Of a stretch of DNA of 64,000 nucleotides, positions 8,548-17,537 are shown piece by piece (position 1 is the stretch's first letter; each line of letters opens with the position of its first letter). Source of the DNA: Prevotellaceae bacterium (GTDB lineage: Bacteria; Bacteroidota; Bacteroidia; Bacteroidales; Paludibacteraceae); contig JACJXJ010000003.1 of the NCBI GenBank assembly GCA_020636695.1, positions 1 through 64,000 on the forward strand. Direction: 5' to 3'. The notes below the pieces were generated by a model. The model searched no databases, was not told the DNA's origin, and saw nothing but the letters and a program-made list of their open reading frames with translations. The position numbers were made by a program, and so were the translations under genes.

Positions 8548-9224
8548 CTCTTTTGTTTATACCTAGCTTGATTACGACAGGGTGCGCAAATTTCTAAGAA
8601 GTCGTATGATACAAAAATCCCAAACGTTGAAAACCAATCTCTATTATTAAAAACTCCCCTATTCAATTGATATGGATCATTAACATTGTCAAAATTATCC
8701 GCCAACAGTTTGTGCATAGTCCACGATGCCCCGACATTCCAACGACGTCCAAACTTATATTTTACACCTAATCCAAAAGGCACATTCATACCTAAAAGAC
8801 TAGCTTTAAAATTATAAAAAGTCGTGCCCAATCCAAAGAATATGTAAGGTGTTATATTTGAGGCATTTTCCTGATATTTTTTAGCACCGTAATTCCAAAA
8901 ATTAAACGTATAAAGCAAACTAAAATCAACAAAATCAGTTGTTTGCATAACGTTATTCAGCATTTGTATACCAGCAACTCCTCCTGTCAAATCAACACCA
9001 ACCTCATGATGACCATCAATTTTATATTTTCCAAAAGCACCGAACGAAGGACCTAACTGATGAAACAACGTGGAATTAACATCGCCTAAATAAAAGGCGC
9101 CACCACCTTGTAAGCCAGCCTCCATATAATAGCGATATTGTTCACGATTTTTTTGTGCCGAAACACTTACCGTAATCAACAGAAAAAGAGCTAGAAACGT
9201 TCTATAATTTATTTTATTCACCAT
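8544..9224 (-). CDS. porG: Type IX secretion outer-membrane protein PorG (DUF6089)
   Basis: About 226 residues from the ATG at 9224, which gives MVNKINYRTFLALFLLITV as signal peptide, cleaved before QKNREQY. The adjacent ATG at 9227 and an upstream codon at 9257 are alternatives. The mature protein is a small barrel rich in aromatic and Gly residues (YYMEAGLQGGGAFYLGD at the start, WFSTFGIFVSYDF near the end). The sequence pattern and its place directly before uppS-bamA match PorG/DUF6089 proteins, which are needed for type IX secretion in Porphyromonas. The cysteines in the tail (LEICAPCRNQARY) are typical of the family. Confidence 0.82.
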   Translation of the reverse strand: MVNKINYRTFLALFLLITVSVSAQKNREQYRYYMEAGLQGGGAFYLGDVNSTLFHQLGPSFGAFGKYKIDGHHEVGVDLTGGVAGIQMLNNVMQTTDFVDFSLLYTFNFWNYGAKKYQENASNITPYIFFGLGTTFYNFKASLLGMNVPFGLGVKYKFGRRWNVGASWTMHKLLADNFDNVNDPYQLNRGVFNNRDWFSTFGIFVSYDFLEICAPCRNQARYKQKR

Positions 9225-9277
9225 CATTTTTATAACTATCGCCAAAGTAGAACGCATTCCTAGTTAAAAAATTGCTA

Positions 9278-9285
9278 CAAATATA
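9278..9285 (-). promoter_or_regulatory. -7 promoter box for the porG-uppS-bamA operon
   Basis: Minus-strand TATATTTG fits TAnnTTTG and lies about 55 nt before the porG ATG. No clear -33 TTG at the usual spacing. Confidence 0.45.
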
Positions 9286-9377
9286 CGTCTTTTTGTTGAA
9301 ATTCAGCGCTCAACCTTAAAAATAGGGGGCTATTTTAACAAAAAAATGGCTATTTTATAAACTCTTTGTGTAACCAT

Positions 9378-10305
9378 TTACGATTGTTTTTGCTTTTGCT
9401 CTTGCTCTAGCTGTGCTCGCGACTTACTTTGAGTGACAATATACACCCCACTAAACACCAAAACAGCTGCCAAAATTTGTACCCACCCAAACGTATCCAT
9501 ACCATACATGAAAGCGATAAAAGAGGCTACGATTGGTTGTAAATAATTGTACATACTGAGCGTGGTTGGTCGTAACGATTTTTGAGCAATAGGAATGAGC
9601 AAATACGTAAAAAATGTAGCGCCAACAACCACATAAGCAATTTTCCAATAAGCAGTCATGGGTGTGTTTGTAAAATCAAATGTAGAAATATGACGCCAAT
9701 AAATACTTGTCCCAATAATTGCGGCAAACAAAAACATCCATTTCATCAATGTAACTGGTGAATAACGAGTAATCAAATCCGCGAAACAATGTCAAATACA
9801 ACGCAAATGAAACAGCACTTGATAGTAACAATAAAACGCCTATTAAACTACCATTTCCATCAGTACTTATACCATCAGCAAAAACTAACAATAAAGCACC
9901 AGACAAGCCCATTAAAACACCTAAAATTTTACGTCCCGTAATTGGTTCTTTGAGAAATAATGCGGCAAAAAGCATGGTAATAATTGGCGTGATGGTCAAC
10001 AGAATTCCTGTATCAATAACCGAAGAACGAGATAATCCTTCGAGAAAAGCAAATTGATTGATAACAATACCAAACATAGATGCCCCAAACAACAAGAGTA
10101 AATCTTTAAATGGAACTGATTCTTTCTTCACAAACAACGAAAGTACCCAAAATAACAAAGCCGCACCGCACACACGAAATAATGTCAACATTTGGGCATC
10201 AACATAGAGTGGTAATATGGTTTTAGAGAGTGGTAAATTTACCCCAAAGATTAAACTCGAAGTAAAAATAGCCAAATGACCGATTGATTTTTTATTAAAT
10301 TCCAT
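9378..10305 (-). pseudogene. EamA/DMT-family transporter, frameshifted
   Basis: An EamA (RhaT-like) multi-helix permease is split over two frames. The first part starts at the ATG at 10305 (MEFNKKSIGHLAIFTSSLIF) and carries about six helices to LYLTLFRG near 9780. The reading then slips, and the rest (ITRYSPVTLMKWMF through four more helices to a Lys/Gln-rich tail) is in another frame ending at 9378. One extra T in GGATTTGATT (about 9768-9777) explains it: with TT instead of TTT the two halves read through as LFRG-LITRYSPV. Whole proteins of this family have ten helices, as the sum does. It may be a true pseudogene or an assembly error. Family members export or import metabolites, and the substrate is unknown. 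Confidence 0.85.
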
Positions 10306-10347
10306 TAATTTTCAATATAAACTCATAATTGAACCTAAACTGCTTGG

Positions 10348-10355
10348 CAAAGGTA
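10348..10355 (-). promoter_or_regulatory. -7 promoter box for the EamA gene
   Basis: Minus-strand TACCTTTG, 43 nt before the ATG at 10305. It sits back to back with the ABC gene's box at 10369-10376. Confidence 0.6.
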
Positions 10356-10368
10356 CATCTTTTTTCGT

Positions 10369-10376
10369 TATCTTTG
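10369..10376 (+). promoter_or_regulatory. -7 promoter box for the ABC ATPase-metY unit
   Basis: TATCTTTG, an exact consensus match about 43 nt before the ATG at 10419, with a possible TTG some 22 nt upstream. It is only 13 nt from the opposing EamA box, so the two promoters share DNA. Confidence 0.65.
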
Positions 10377-10418
10377 CAGCGTTTTATTCTCATAATCAAA
10401 CTAAAAGAAGAACAACTT

Positions 10419-11318
10419 ATGGCTTTTTTAGAAGTAAAAAATGTTAGAAAACAATACGCCAACCATTTGGCGCTCGACAACGTATCGTTGGAAATTGAAA
10501 AGCAACATGTCTATGGATTATTAGGCCCCAATGGCGCTGGCAAAACTACACTTATTCGAATAATCAATAATATCACTGCACCTGATAGCGGAGAGGTTTT
10601 ACTCAATGGTAAACCACTAAATGCAAATGACACAGCACGTATTGGCTATTTGCCGGAAGAACGTGGTTTATATAAAAAGATGAAAGTGGGCGAACAAGCG
10701 CTTTATTTGTGCCAACTCAAAGGTTTATCAAAACCTGACGCGTTGAAACGTCTCAAATATTGGTTCGAAAAATTTGAAATCGAAAATTGGTGGGATAAAA
10801 AAGTGGAAGAATTATCGAAAGGAATGGCGCAAAAAGTACAATTCATTACCACCGTGCTACATCAACCAGAACTACTCATTTTCGATGAACCTTTTAGCGG
10901 TTTCGACCCCGTGAATGCCGACTTATTGAAACGAGAAATTTTGGAATTACGCGATAATGGTGCCACTATTATATTTTCCACACACAATATGGAATCAGTA
11001 GAAGCTATTTGCGACGACATTTCGCTTATCAACCATTCGCGCGTTGTGCTTCAAGGAAGCGTTAGCGACATTCAGCAACAATTTAAAGAAAATATTTACA
11101 GTGCATTAATCCGCACACAAGAGCTTAAAAACAGCGATTTATTCGATATTATTGATAAAAAAGTAATGGGCAATCAAACGCAGGTGCGATTAAAAACAGC
11201 CCTTGAATCAAATGCGCTACTACAAGCCCTCATCAGTGACTATGAAGTAAAAGCCTTCAACGAAGAATTACCAAGTATGCACGAAATTTTTATCAAAACC
11301 GTTACAGAAAACCATTAA
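10419..11318 (+). CDS. ABC transporter ATP-binding protein (NatA/YhaQ-like)
   Basis: 299 residues from the ATG at 10419 (MAFLEVKNVRKQYAN), chosen because it follows the -7 box and begins the ABC fold correctly. Walker A is GPNGAGKTT, the signature motif is LSKGMAQKVQ, Walker B is LLIFDEPFSGFD, and the switch His lies in STHN. A C-terminal ~80-residue extension (DUF4162-like) is typical of ATPases that work with ABC-2 exporters such as NatAB. No permease gene follows: the next gene, 6 nt later, is metY. The partner must be encoded elsewhere or the ATPase is orphaned. Transported substrate unknown. Confidence 0.88.
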   Translation: MAFLEVKNVRKQYANHLALDNVSLEIEKQHVYGLLGPNGAGKTTLIRIINNITAPDSGEVLLNGKPLNANDTARIGYLPEERGLYKKMKVGEQALYLCQLKGLSKPDALKRLKYWFEKFEIENWWDKKVEELSKGMAQKVQFITTVLHQPELLIFDEPFSGFDPVNADLLKREILELRDNGATIIFSTHNMESVEAICDDISLINHSRVVLQGSVSDIQQQFKENIYSALIRTQELKNSDLFDIIDKKVMGNQTQVRLKTALESNALLQALISDYEVKAFNEELPSMHEIFIKTVTENH

Positions 11319-11324
11319 GATGTT

Positions 11325-12620
11325 ATGAAAATAGATCAATTACATTTTGAAACCTTGCAAGTGCATGCTGGTTTTACACCCGATGGCAATAATCCAGCAA
11401 CGCCTCCTATTCACCCAAGTAATGCCTTCACTTTTGACAATGCGGAACATGGAGCCGACTTATTTAACTTAGATTTCAAAGAAGGAAAATCGCCCTTTAT
11501 TTACACACGTCTCAACAATCCGACCAATAGCATTTTTGAACAACGTATGGCGGCATTAGAAGGTGGCGTGGCTGCCGTGGCAGTTGCTTCAGGACAAGCG
11601 GCACAAATGATTACCATCATGAACATCATGAAAAGCGGTGATAATTTTGTAACGTCTCCCTATTTGTATGGTGGCACTTACAACCAATTTTTTGTATCCT
11701 TCAAAGATTTAGGTATTGAAGCGCGCAAAGCCGCGAGCGACAAAGCCGAAGATATGGAGAAATTAATTGATACCAATACAAAAGCGCTTTATACTGAAAA
11801 TATTGGCAATCCATATTTTAATGTTCCTGATTTTGAAAAACTAGCACGTTTAGCTCAAAAATACGAAATTCCACTTATTGTAGATAATACGTTTGGCTGT
11901 GCTGGATATTTGTGTCAACCGATTAAACATGGCGCCAATATCGTGGTAGAATCTGCCACAAAATGGATTGGAGGACATGCCACAGTTATGGGCGGTGTCA
12001 TTGTAGATGGTGGAAATTTCAATTGGGGTAATGGCAAATTCCCAAAATATACAGAACCTTCAGAAGGTTATCATGGATTAGTTTTCTGGGAAAAATTTGG
12101 GAACATGTCGTTTGCTATGCGTTGTGTTGCCGAAAATTTACGGGATATGGGAGCTTGCATCAGTCCATTTAACTCTTGGCAGATGTTACAAGGTATCGAG
12201 ACACTCTCCATTCGCGTAGAAAAAATGTGTCAACAAGCTTTAACCATGGCTCAATGGCTGGAAACACTGCCAGAAGTAAGTTCTGTGAGTTATTTGGGAT
12301 TGAAAAATCATCCTTATCATGCATTAGCCAACCAATATTTACACAATGGTTATGGAGCAGTGCTTACCTTCCGGGTAAAAGGAGGACTTAAAGCCACCAC
12401 TCGTTTTGTAGAGCAACTAAAACTCATAAAACACCTCACCAATGTAGGTGACGTACGAACACTTATTACACATGCAGCAAGCACCACACACCGACAATTG
12501 AGCGAAGAAGCACAAATAGCTGCAGGTGTTTATCCTGATTTGCTACGTCTATCGTTAGGCTTAGAACATATAGATGATTTAAAACAAGATATTTTACAAG
12601 CATTTGTGGCATCCAAATAA
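11325..12620 (+). CDS. metY: O-acetylhomoserine aminocarboxypropyltransferase/sulfhydrylase
   Basis: 431 residues, the length typical of MetY-type rather than the ~380-residue MetB/MetC enzymes. It is a PLP enzyme of the Cys/Met metabolism family that makes homocysteine from O-acetylhomoserine and sulfide. The PLP lysine lies in ESATKWIGGHATVMGG, the cofactor Asp in LIVDNTFG, and YTRLNNPT is the conserved N-terminal loop. It starts 6 nt after the ABC ATPase, so the two are co-transcribed although functionally unrelated on present evidence. A shared hairpin terminator follows directly. Confidence 0.93.
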   Translation: MKIDQLHFETLQVHAGFTPDGNNPATPPIHPSNAFTFDNAEHGADLFNLDFKEGKSPFIYTRLNNPTNSIFEQRMAALEGGVAAVAVASGQAAQMITIMNIMKSGDNFVTSPYLYGGTYNQFFVSFKDLGIEARKAASDKAEDMEKLIDTNTKALYTENIGNPYFNVPDFEKLARLAQKYEIPLIVDNTFGCAGYLCQPIKHGANIVVESATKWIGGHATVMGGVIVDGGNFNWGNGKFPKYTEPSEGYHGLVFWEKFGNMSFAMRCVAENLRDMGACISPFNSWQMLQGIETLSIRVEKMCQQALTMAQWLETLPEVSSVSYLGLKNHPYHALANQYLHNGYGAVLTFRVKGGLKATTRFVEQLKLIKHLTNVGDVRTLITHAASTTHRQLSEEAQIAAGVYPDLLRLSLGLEHIDDLKQDILQAFVASK

Positions 12621-12647
12621 AAAAGAGCAGTTTTACTGCTCTTTTTT
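12619..12647. terminator. Bidirectional terminator between metY and the 12.6-13.4 kb gene
   Basis: AAAAAAGAGCAG, loop TTTTA, CTGCTCTTTTTT. The arms have A and T runs on both sides, serving convergent genes. It overlaps the metY stop and the last codons of the minus-strand gene, whose C-terminal KKEQ is encoded by it. Confidence 0.85.
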
Positions 12648-13373
12648 TTGTTCTTCCAAAAAGCGAATGTCGCTTGCTGGGGTTAAAACCTCTTCTCCTT
12701 TACGATAATAATAAATAATTCCGCAATCGGAACAGAGTTTCCAACGCTTATACGGAGGTAAATCTTTGTAATAGTTTTCAATAGCATCCCAAATGTCTTT
12801 GATGATTTCATCAATTTTAAGTCTCATAGTCGCCACACACTCCAAATTACGGGCTGTACTACTTTGAAAGACTTTCTGACTATTTTTATATTCTTTGAAA
12901 ATATCAAAATGAACCTTGACTTTAGCCACAGAAGGGTTTTGAAGAGGTGCGCCACCATTGCGCAAACGTTCATTTTCACCTTCAATTATATTTTTCCCCC
13001 ATTCAGTAATGGCTTGCTCATTAGTCAAATCAGGAACCGTAAAATCATCTGGATCTAATTTATAAAAACGTTTATAATCCTTCTTGATTTCGTTACGTAT
13101 AACCGTTAAATTAAGCACTTGAATAAAATGCGAAATGTATAATCGCGCATTCTTTACTATTTGCTGATACTTTTTGTTAGCCGTAACTTGATTTTCAAAC
13201 GTTTGATTATACTGTTGAATCATGCTTAAAAATAACGGATACTGCGATTTAGCTTCGTTTAGTAATTTAAATGACACAGGTAGCTCTGCCATTGACAGGT
13301 GCTCAAGTTCAATCACTTTTTCTAGCGAACGTAAGCGCGCTTGATCGGTGTTAGGTAATCGTCTGTAAGGCAT
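12633..13373 (-). CDS. Conserved hypothetical protein, Bacteroidota-type
   Basis: 246 residues, no signal peptide or membrane helix. It opens YRRLPNTDQARLRSLEKV. The middle is helical and rich in Tyr and Lys. Near the C-terminus CSDCGIIYYYRKG looks like half of a zinc knuckle, and the protein ends in a charged tail. I do not recognise a catalytic motif. Proteins opening with the same RRLPNTD phrase occur as uncharacterised proteins in other Bacteroidales (from memory, not searched). It lies 26 nt downstream of the polyprenyl synthase gene on the same strand and is probably co-transcribed with it. Function unknown. Confidence 0.75.
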   Translation of the reverse strand: MPYRRLPNTDQARLRSLEKVIELEHLSMAELPVSFKLLNEAKSQYPLFLSMIQQYNQTFENQVTANKKYQQIVKNARLYISHFIQVLNLTVIRNEIKKDYKRFYKLDPDDFTVPDLTNEQAITEWGKNIIEGENERLRNGGAPLQNPSVAKVKVHFDIFKEYKNSQKVFQSSTARNLECVATMRLKIDEIIKDIWDAIENYYKDLPPYKRWKLCSDCGIIYYYRKGEEVLTPASDIRFLEEQKKEQ

Positions 13374-13399
13374 AAGGTTAAATTATAAGGTTAATAGTC

Positions 13400-14356
13400 T
13401 TAATCTGTACGTCCCATTAATTGTTGTGCTAAAGCAACAAATGGTTGTTTATCAGTTGTATTTCCTGTGATTTGGTTCAAAGATTGCAATGCACGATTAT
13501 AATAATCAGACATCGCCTTTTCGCACAAACTAGGAATCTCTAATTGCTCGTAAATAGCAGTAATTGTACTTATTTTCTGCTCTTCGGGCATCAATTTATC
13601 TGCTAACGTATTCTGAATCAACAAACGGTCATCGTTTTTGCTACGTGTTAAGGCATTAATCAACAAAAAAGTTTTTTTACCACACACTATATCACCACCG
13701 ATACGTTTCCCAAAACTCTTTTCGTCACCAAAGGTATCTAAATAATCATCTTTCAATTGAAAAGCAATGCCAATAGCAATACCAAAATCATAGAGATGTT
13801 GAGCATCATCGTCCGAAGCGCCACCAATAATGGCACCTAACTGCAAAGCAGCACCTAATAGGACGGCTGTTTTTAGACGAATCATATTAAAATATTCATC
13901 TAATGTCACCTCTTCGCAACTTTCAAAATTCATATCATACTGCTGGCCTTCACATACTTCCAAAGCTGTACGCGTAAAAATAGGAAATAATTTAGCCCAC
14001 AAATGCACTGGTGTATTTTCTAAAAACTCGTATGACTTAATCATCATTGCATCACCCGACAAAATAGCTGTGTTAGCGTTCCATTTTTTATGAACAGTCA
14101 ACCTATTTCGGCGCGTTTCGGCATTATCCATAATATCATCGTGCAACAACGTGAAATTATGAAATACCTCTATAGCCAAGGCTGCACCCATAGCATCGTC
14201 TTTAGAACCACTAAACAACTCACAAGCCATAAGTACAAGTGCTGGTCTAATTCGCTTACCGCCACTTTCCAAAGCATAACCGATAGGGTGATAAAGCTCA
14301 CGAGGAGACTTATTCCAATTCAAATTTTCTAGTTGTTTATTGATGTATGTATGCAT
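13400..14356 (-). CDS. Polyprenyl (geranylgeranyl/farnesyl-type) diphosphate synthase
   Basis: 318 residues. A trans-isoprenyl diphosphate synthase that condenses isopentenyl diphosphate with an allylic diphosphate. Both Asp-rich motifs are present: LLHDDIMDNAETRRN (first, with the DDxxD pattern and following Arg pair) and FQLKDDYLDTFGD (second). GGKRIRPAL near the N-terminus binds the substrate diphosphate. Chain length cannot be settled from sequence. It may supply farnesyl-PP to UppS or longer chains to menaquinone. The start MHTYINKQLENLNW follows a weak -7-like TATATTCG at 14388-14395. Confidence 0.92.
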   Translation of the reverse strand: MHTYINKQLENLNWNKSPRELYHPIGYALESGGKRIRPALVLMACELFSGSKDDAMGAALAIEVFHNFTLLHDDIMDNAETRRNRLTVHKKWNANTAILSGDAMMIKSYEFLENTPVHLWAKLFPIFTRTALEVCEGQQYDMNFESCEEVTLDEYFNMIRLKTAVLLGAALQLGAIIGGASDDDAQHLYDFGIAIGIAFQLKDDYLDTFGDEKSFGKRIGGDIVCGKKTFLLINALTRSKNDDRLLIQNTLADKLMPEEQKISTITAIYEQLEIPSLCEKAMSDYYNRALQSLNQITGNTTDKQPFVALAQQLMGRTD

Positions 14357-14497
14357 GACTAATTGAAAAACAATTTATTACCATTTGCGAATATAGTGCG
14401 TTTTTTTATTACACCAATCATTCGCACAAAAATAGCCTTATTTTTTATATTTATTTATATTATAATTATATTTATTAACTTTAAAAGAGGTTAAAAT

Positions 14498-14529
14498 AAA
14501 TAGGCAGCCAAAATTTTGGCTGCCTATTT
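14498..14529 (-). terminator. Terminator after ddl
   Basis: A perfect 32-nt palindrome, AAATAGGCAGCCAAAA joined to its complement TTTTGGCTGCCTATTT, 24 nt past the ddl stop on the minus strand. With little loop it would fold with the central AAAATTTT partly open. Confidence 0.7.
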
Positions 14530-14552
14530 AAACAATGAGAGTCTAAACTTTA

Positions 14553-15533
14553 TTAACTCAACTCATTTTCAATAATATCATTCATAACCTCTTTGATATC
14601 TAAACCTGCAGCACGAATTTGTTGTGGAATAAAGCTCGTAGCTGTCATACCTGGAGTAGTGTTTACCTCAAGCAAATTAATGGTGCCATCTGCTGCAATA
14701 ATGTAATCGACGCGAATAATACCTTTTGCATGCAAAATAGTATAAATTCGCTCAGTAGTATATTGTATAGATTTAGTAAGTTCATCTGAAAGTCTTGCTG
14801 GAGTTATTTCGTCTACTTGACCATTATATTTGGCATCATAATCAAAAAACTCATTAGTGGTAACTACTTCAGTAATAGGGAATATGATCGATTTTGTTTT
14901 TGTTTTATACATGCCACTTGTTACCTCTGTACCACTTAAAAACGCTTCAATCATCACCTCATCACCTTCAGCAAACGCCTTCGCTATAGCGGGTTGAATT
15001 TGATCAATCGTCTTCACTTTGGTAACGCCGAAACTACTGCCTCCTACACTTGGTTTGATAAAGCATGGAAAACCAATTTGGTTAGCTACAGTAGCATTAT
15101 CAATGGTTTCACTAGGACGCAATACGATGGATTCAGCCACTTTAAAACCAAAACTTTTCAAATAGTTATTGCAGGCATATTTATCGAAGGTCAGTGCGGC
15201 TTGTAGCACATCGCAGCAAGAAAAAGGTAAACCAATAAGTCGGAAATAACCTTGTAAAATACCATTTTCACCAGGTGTGCCGTGTATGGTAATGTAAGCA
15301 AAATCAAACGTTACTTTGTGATTTTCAAGCACAAATGAAAAATCATTTTTATCTATTGGCAAATGACTACCATCTGGCAATTCTACTTGCCATTTTTTAC
15401 CCACAATAGTGACAATGTATTTTGTGTATTTATCACCATCAATAAATGAATTTAAACCAGCTGCACTACGCAAAGAAACTTCCCATTCAGAAGAGTCTCC
15501 TCCTGCTACAATTGCAATCACTTTTTTCATCAT
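14553..15533 (-). CDS. ddl: D-alanine--D-alanine ligase
   Basis: 326 residues (325 from the second ATG). It joins two D-Ala for the peptidoglycan stem peptide, using ATP. It is an ATP-grasp enzyme: N-terminal IAIVAGGDSSEWEVSLRSA with the family Glu and Ser, THGTPGENGILQGYF in the first-substrate site, PCFIKPSVGGSSFGVTKV for ATP, and INLLEVNTTPGMTATS with the metal ligands. It begins 16 nt after the RluD-like gene and belongs to the PASTA-rluD-ddl operon. This trio is conserved in Bacteroidota. Confidence 0.96.
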   Translation of the reverse strand: MMKKVIAIVAGGDSSEWEVSLRSAAGLNSFIDGDKYTKYIVTIVGKKWQVELPDGSHLPIDKNDFSFVLENHKVTFDFAYITIHGTPGENGILQGYFRLIGLPFSCCDVLQAALTFDKYACNNYLKSFGFKVAESIVLRPSETIDNATVANQIGFPCFIKPSVGGSSFGVTKVKTIDQIQPAIAKAFAEGDEVMIEAFLSGTEVTSGMYKTKTKSIIFPITEVVTTNEFFDYDAKYNGQVDEITPARLSDELTKSIQYTTERIYTILHAKGIIRVDYIIAADGTINLLEVNTTPGMTATSFIPQQIRAAGLDIKEVMNDIIENELS

Positions 15534-15549
15534 TATTCAAATTTAAAGA

Positions 15550-16620
15550 CTATTCTTGCAAACTATTAGGCGAGTATTTTCGCCATTTATCAAGTAAATT
15601 AATCATGTCATCAGGCAGTTCGCTATCAAACTGCATCCAATTGCCAGAAGTTGGATGTACAAATCCTAAAGTCTTGGCATGCAAGGCTTGACGAGGACAA
15701 ATATCAAAGCAATTTTTAATAAATTGCTTATATTTTGCTGAAGTTATGCCTTTTAATGGTTCATTGCCTCCATAGCGTTCATCATTAAAAAGTGTATGCC
15801 CAATGTGTTTCATGTGAACACGTATTTGATGTGTGCGCCCTGTTTCAAGCTTACATTCTACCAAAGTTACATAAGCAAAACGTTCTACGACTTTATAATG
15901 TGTAACAGCATGTTTGGCAGCTGGATTTTCACCTTCTGGGAATACGGTAAACAACATACGGTCGCGCGGATCGCGTGCTAATGCTCCAACAATAGTTCCT
16001 TCCTCCTCTTTTACCACACCCCAAACTAAGGCGTTATACGTACGTTCAGTTGTTTTATTAAAAAATTGAAGTGCTAATTTTGCTTTAGCATCCTCATTTT
16101 TTGCAATTAGAATCAAACCTGAAGTATCTTTATCGATACGATGAACAAGACCTATACGCGGGTCATTAGCATCAAAAGTTGGGTCGTCTTTTAAATGCCA
16201 TGCCACAGCATTGAGTAATGTGCCATCAAAATTACCAAATCCAGGATGTACTACTAAATTAGGCTGTTTGTTTACCACCATCAAATCGGCATCTTCATAC
16301 ACCACATTTAGTGGAATATCTTGAGCTACAATAGAAAAATCACTTTTAGGATAATCAAGTACGATACTAATAACATCGTATGGTTTGATACGATAATTAG
16401 CTTTTACAGGGCGATCATTCACCAAAATCGTTCCAGCATCGGCAGCTTCTTGTATGCGATTACGGGAAATATTTGACATACAATTGACCAAATACTTATC
16501 AATGCGCAACAAGGCCTGACCTTTGTCCACAACAAAACGATGATGTTCAAATCGCTCATTTTGAGGCAAAAAATCATCTACTTCTTCATCTATTTCGTCA
16601 AGGAACTGATTTTCTTGCAT
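15550..16620 (-). CDS. RluD-family rRNA pseudouridine synthase
   Basis: About 356 residues from the ATG at 16620 (MQENQFLDEIDEEVDDF); a GTG six bases upstream is possible. It has an acidic N-terminal tail, then an S4 RNA-binding domain (RIDKYLVNCMSNISRNRIQ, about residues 45-90), then the catalytic domain with GLVHRIDKDTSGLILIAKN, in which the Asp after RI is the nucleophile. RluD modifies helix 69 of 23S rRNA; the exact site is not provable here. It sits between the PASTA protein (12 nt upstream) and ddl (16 nt downstream). Confidence 0.92.
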   Translation of the reverse strand: MQENQFLDEIDEEVDDFLPQNERFEHHRFVVDKGQALLRIDKYLVNCMSNISRNRIQEAADAGTILVNDRPVKANYRIKPYDVISIVLDYPKSDFSIVAQDIPLNVVYEDADLMVVNKQPNLVVHPGFGNFDGTLLNAVAWHLKDDPTFDANDPRIGLVHRIDKDTSGLILIAKNEDAKAKLALQFFNKTTERTYNALVWGVVKEEEGTIVGALARDPRDRMLFTVFPEGENPAAKHAVTHYKVVERFAYVTLVECKLETGRTHQIRVHMKHIGHTLFNDERYGGNEPLKGITSAKYKQFIKNCFDICPRQALHAKTLGFVHPTSGNWMQFDSELPDDMINLLDKWRKYSPNSLQE

Positions 16621-16632
16621 GCCCACAGTGAT

Positions 16633-17460
16633 TTAAAAGAAATCTTCTTCGGTGGTCTCTTTAGAACTTTTTTCCGACACTTTGTCAGCATCTTTGGTCA
16701 ACCAAATATTGATACGGCGACCAAGTTCATAAGACGTTGTTGGTTCTGGGGATTGACGATAAACAAAGTAATTTGCTTTATCCGCCTCATTGGTAGGAGG
16801 GACATCAAAATCGACAGATCCAACAACAAAATTATTTTGCAAAATAAGTTGTTCTGCGGCCGATTGTGTAAATCCAATTACATCGGGTGCAACAGCAGTT
16901 TCACCTTGAGTTTTAGAGCCAACAATAAGCACAACATTAGCACCATCACGCAATCTATCACCAGGATGTACTGAGGTTTGTCCCACACGTATTCCCATTA
17001 CTAAATCAGGAAATTCAGAAGGTTTATATTCTATATTGCTAACTACAAAACCAATAGCTTCTAAAGTGGCTCTTGCTTGGCGATAAGATACATTTTGTAC
17101 TTGCGGCAAAATAATCATTTTGTCCGATTTTGAATTAATGGTCAAATAAATAGTTCTACCTGTTTTTACATTGCTTTCGGGACGTGGTATTTGTTCAAGA
17201 ATTTCGCCTTGTAATTTATCTCGAACATAAACAGAATCAACAACTTGATAAGACAATTCTTGTTTTCTAAGTAAAACATCAGCCTCTTCCACATATAATC
17301 CCGTAACGTCAGGTACAACAACTTGTTCTCCATGCTTGGTGAAAAATTTTAAAGAGAACAATACAACGATTGCCAAAACAACTACGGATAAAATAGCCAC
17401 ACCTACATTTATCCACAAAAACTTGCTTTTGAGAAAATTAAAAACTGTTTTTAAATTCAT
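16633..17460 (-). CDS. PASTA-domain membrane protein
   Basis: 275 residues. A cytoplasmic stub (NLKTVFNFLKSKFLW) is followed by one membrane helix (about residues 17-38) and three PASTA repeats outside, recognisable by VVPDVTGLYVEEADVLL, ILPQVQNVSYRQARATLEA and VAPDVIGFTQSAAEQLI. The tail is acidic. PASTA domains bind muropeptides or beta-lactam-like structures in kinases and PBPs. Here there is no kinase or transpeptidase domain, as is usual for the short PASTA proteins of this phylum. Its operon with ddl suggests a peptidoglycan role. Precise function unknown. Confidence 0.9.
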   Translation of the reverse strand: MNLKTVFNFLKSKFLWINVGVAILSVVVLAIVVLFSLKFFTKHGEQVVVPDVTGLYVEEADVLLRKQELSYQVVDSVYVRDKLQGEILEQIPRPESNVKTGRTIYLTINSKSDKMIILPQVQNVSYRQARATLEAIGFVVSNIEYKPSEFPDLVMGIRVGQTSVHPGDRLRDGANVVLIVGSKTQGETAVAPDVIGFTQSAAEQLILQNNFVVGSVDFDVPPTNEADKANYFVYRQSPEPTTSYELGRRINIWLTKDADKVSEKSSKETTEEDFF

Positions 17461-17495
17461 AATCTCGATAGATTGAAGGAGTTCATAAATAACGT

Positions 17496-17503
17496 CAAAG
17501 GTA
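17496..17503 (-). promoter_or_regulatory. -7 promoter box for the PASTA-rluD-ddl operon
   Basis: Minus-strand TACCTTTG, 36 nt before the PASTA gene's ATG at 17460. Confidence 0.65.
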
Positions 17504-17537
17504 CAATTATTTTAGAAATAATTTAGTTGAAAACAAA

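Noticed and set aside
9319..9336. Small hairpin AAAATAG/CTATTTT upstream of porG and downstream of nothing
   Set aside because: Only seven AT-rich pairs with a four-G loop. It is on the far side of the porG promoter and upstream of the EamA 3' end only; no clear use.
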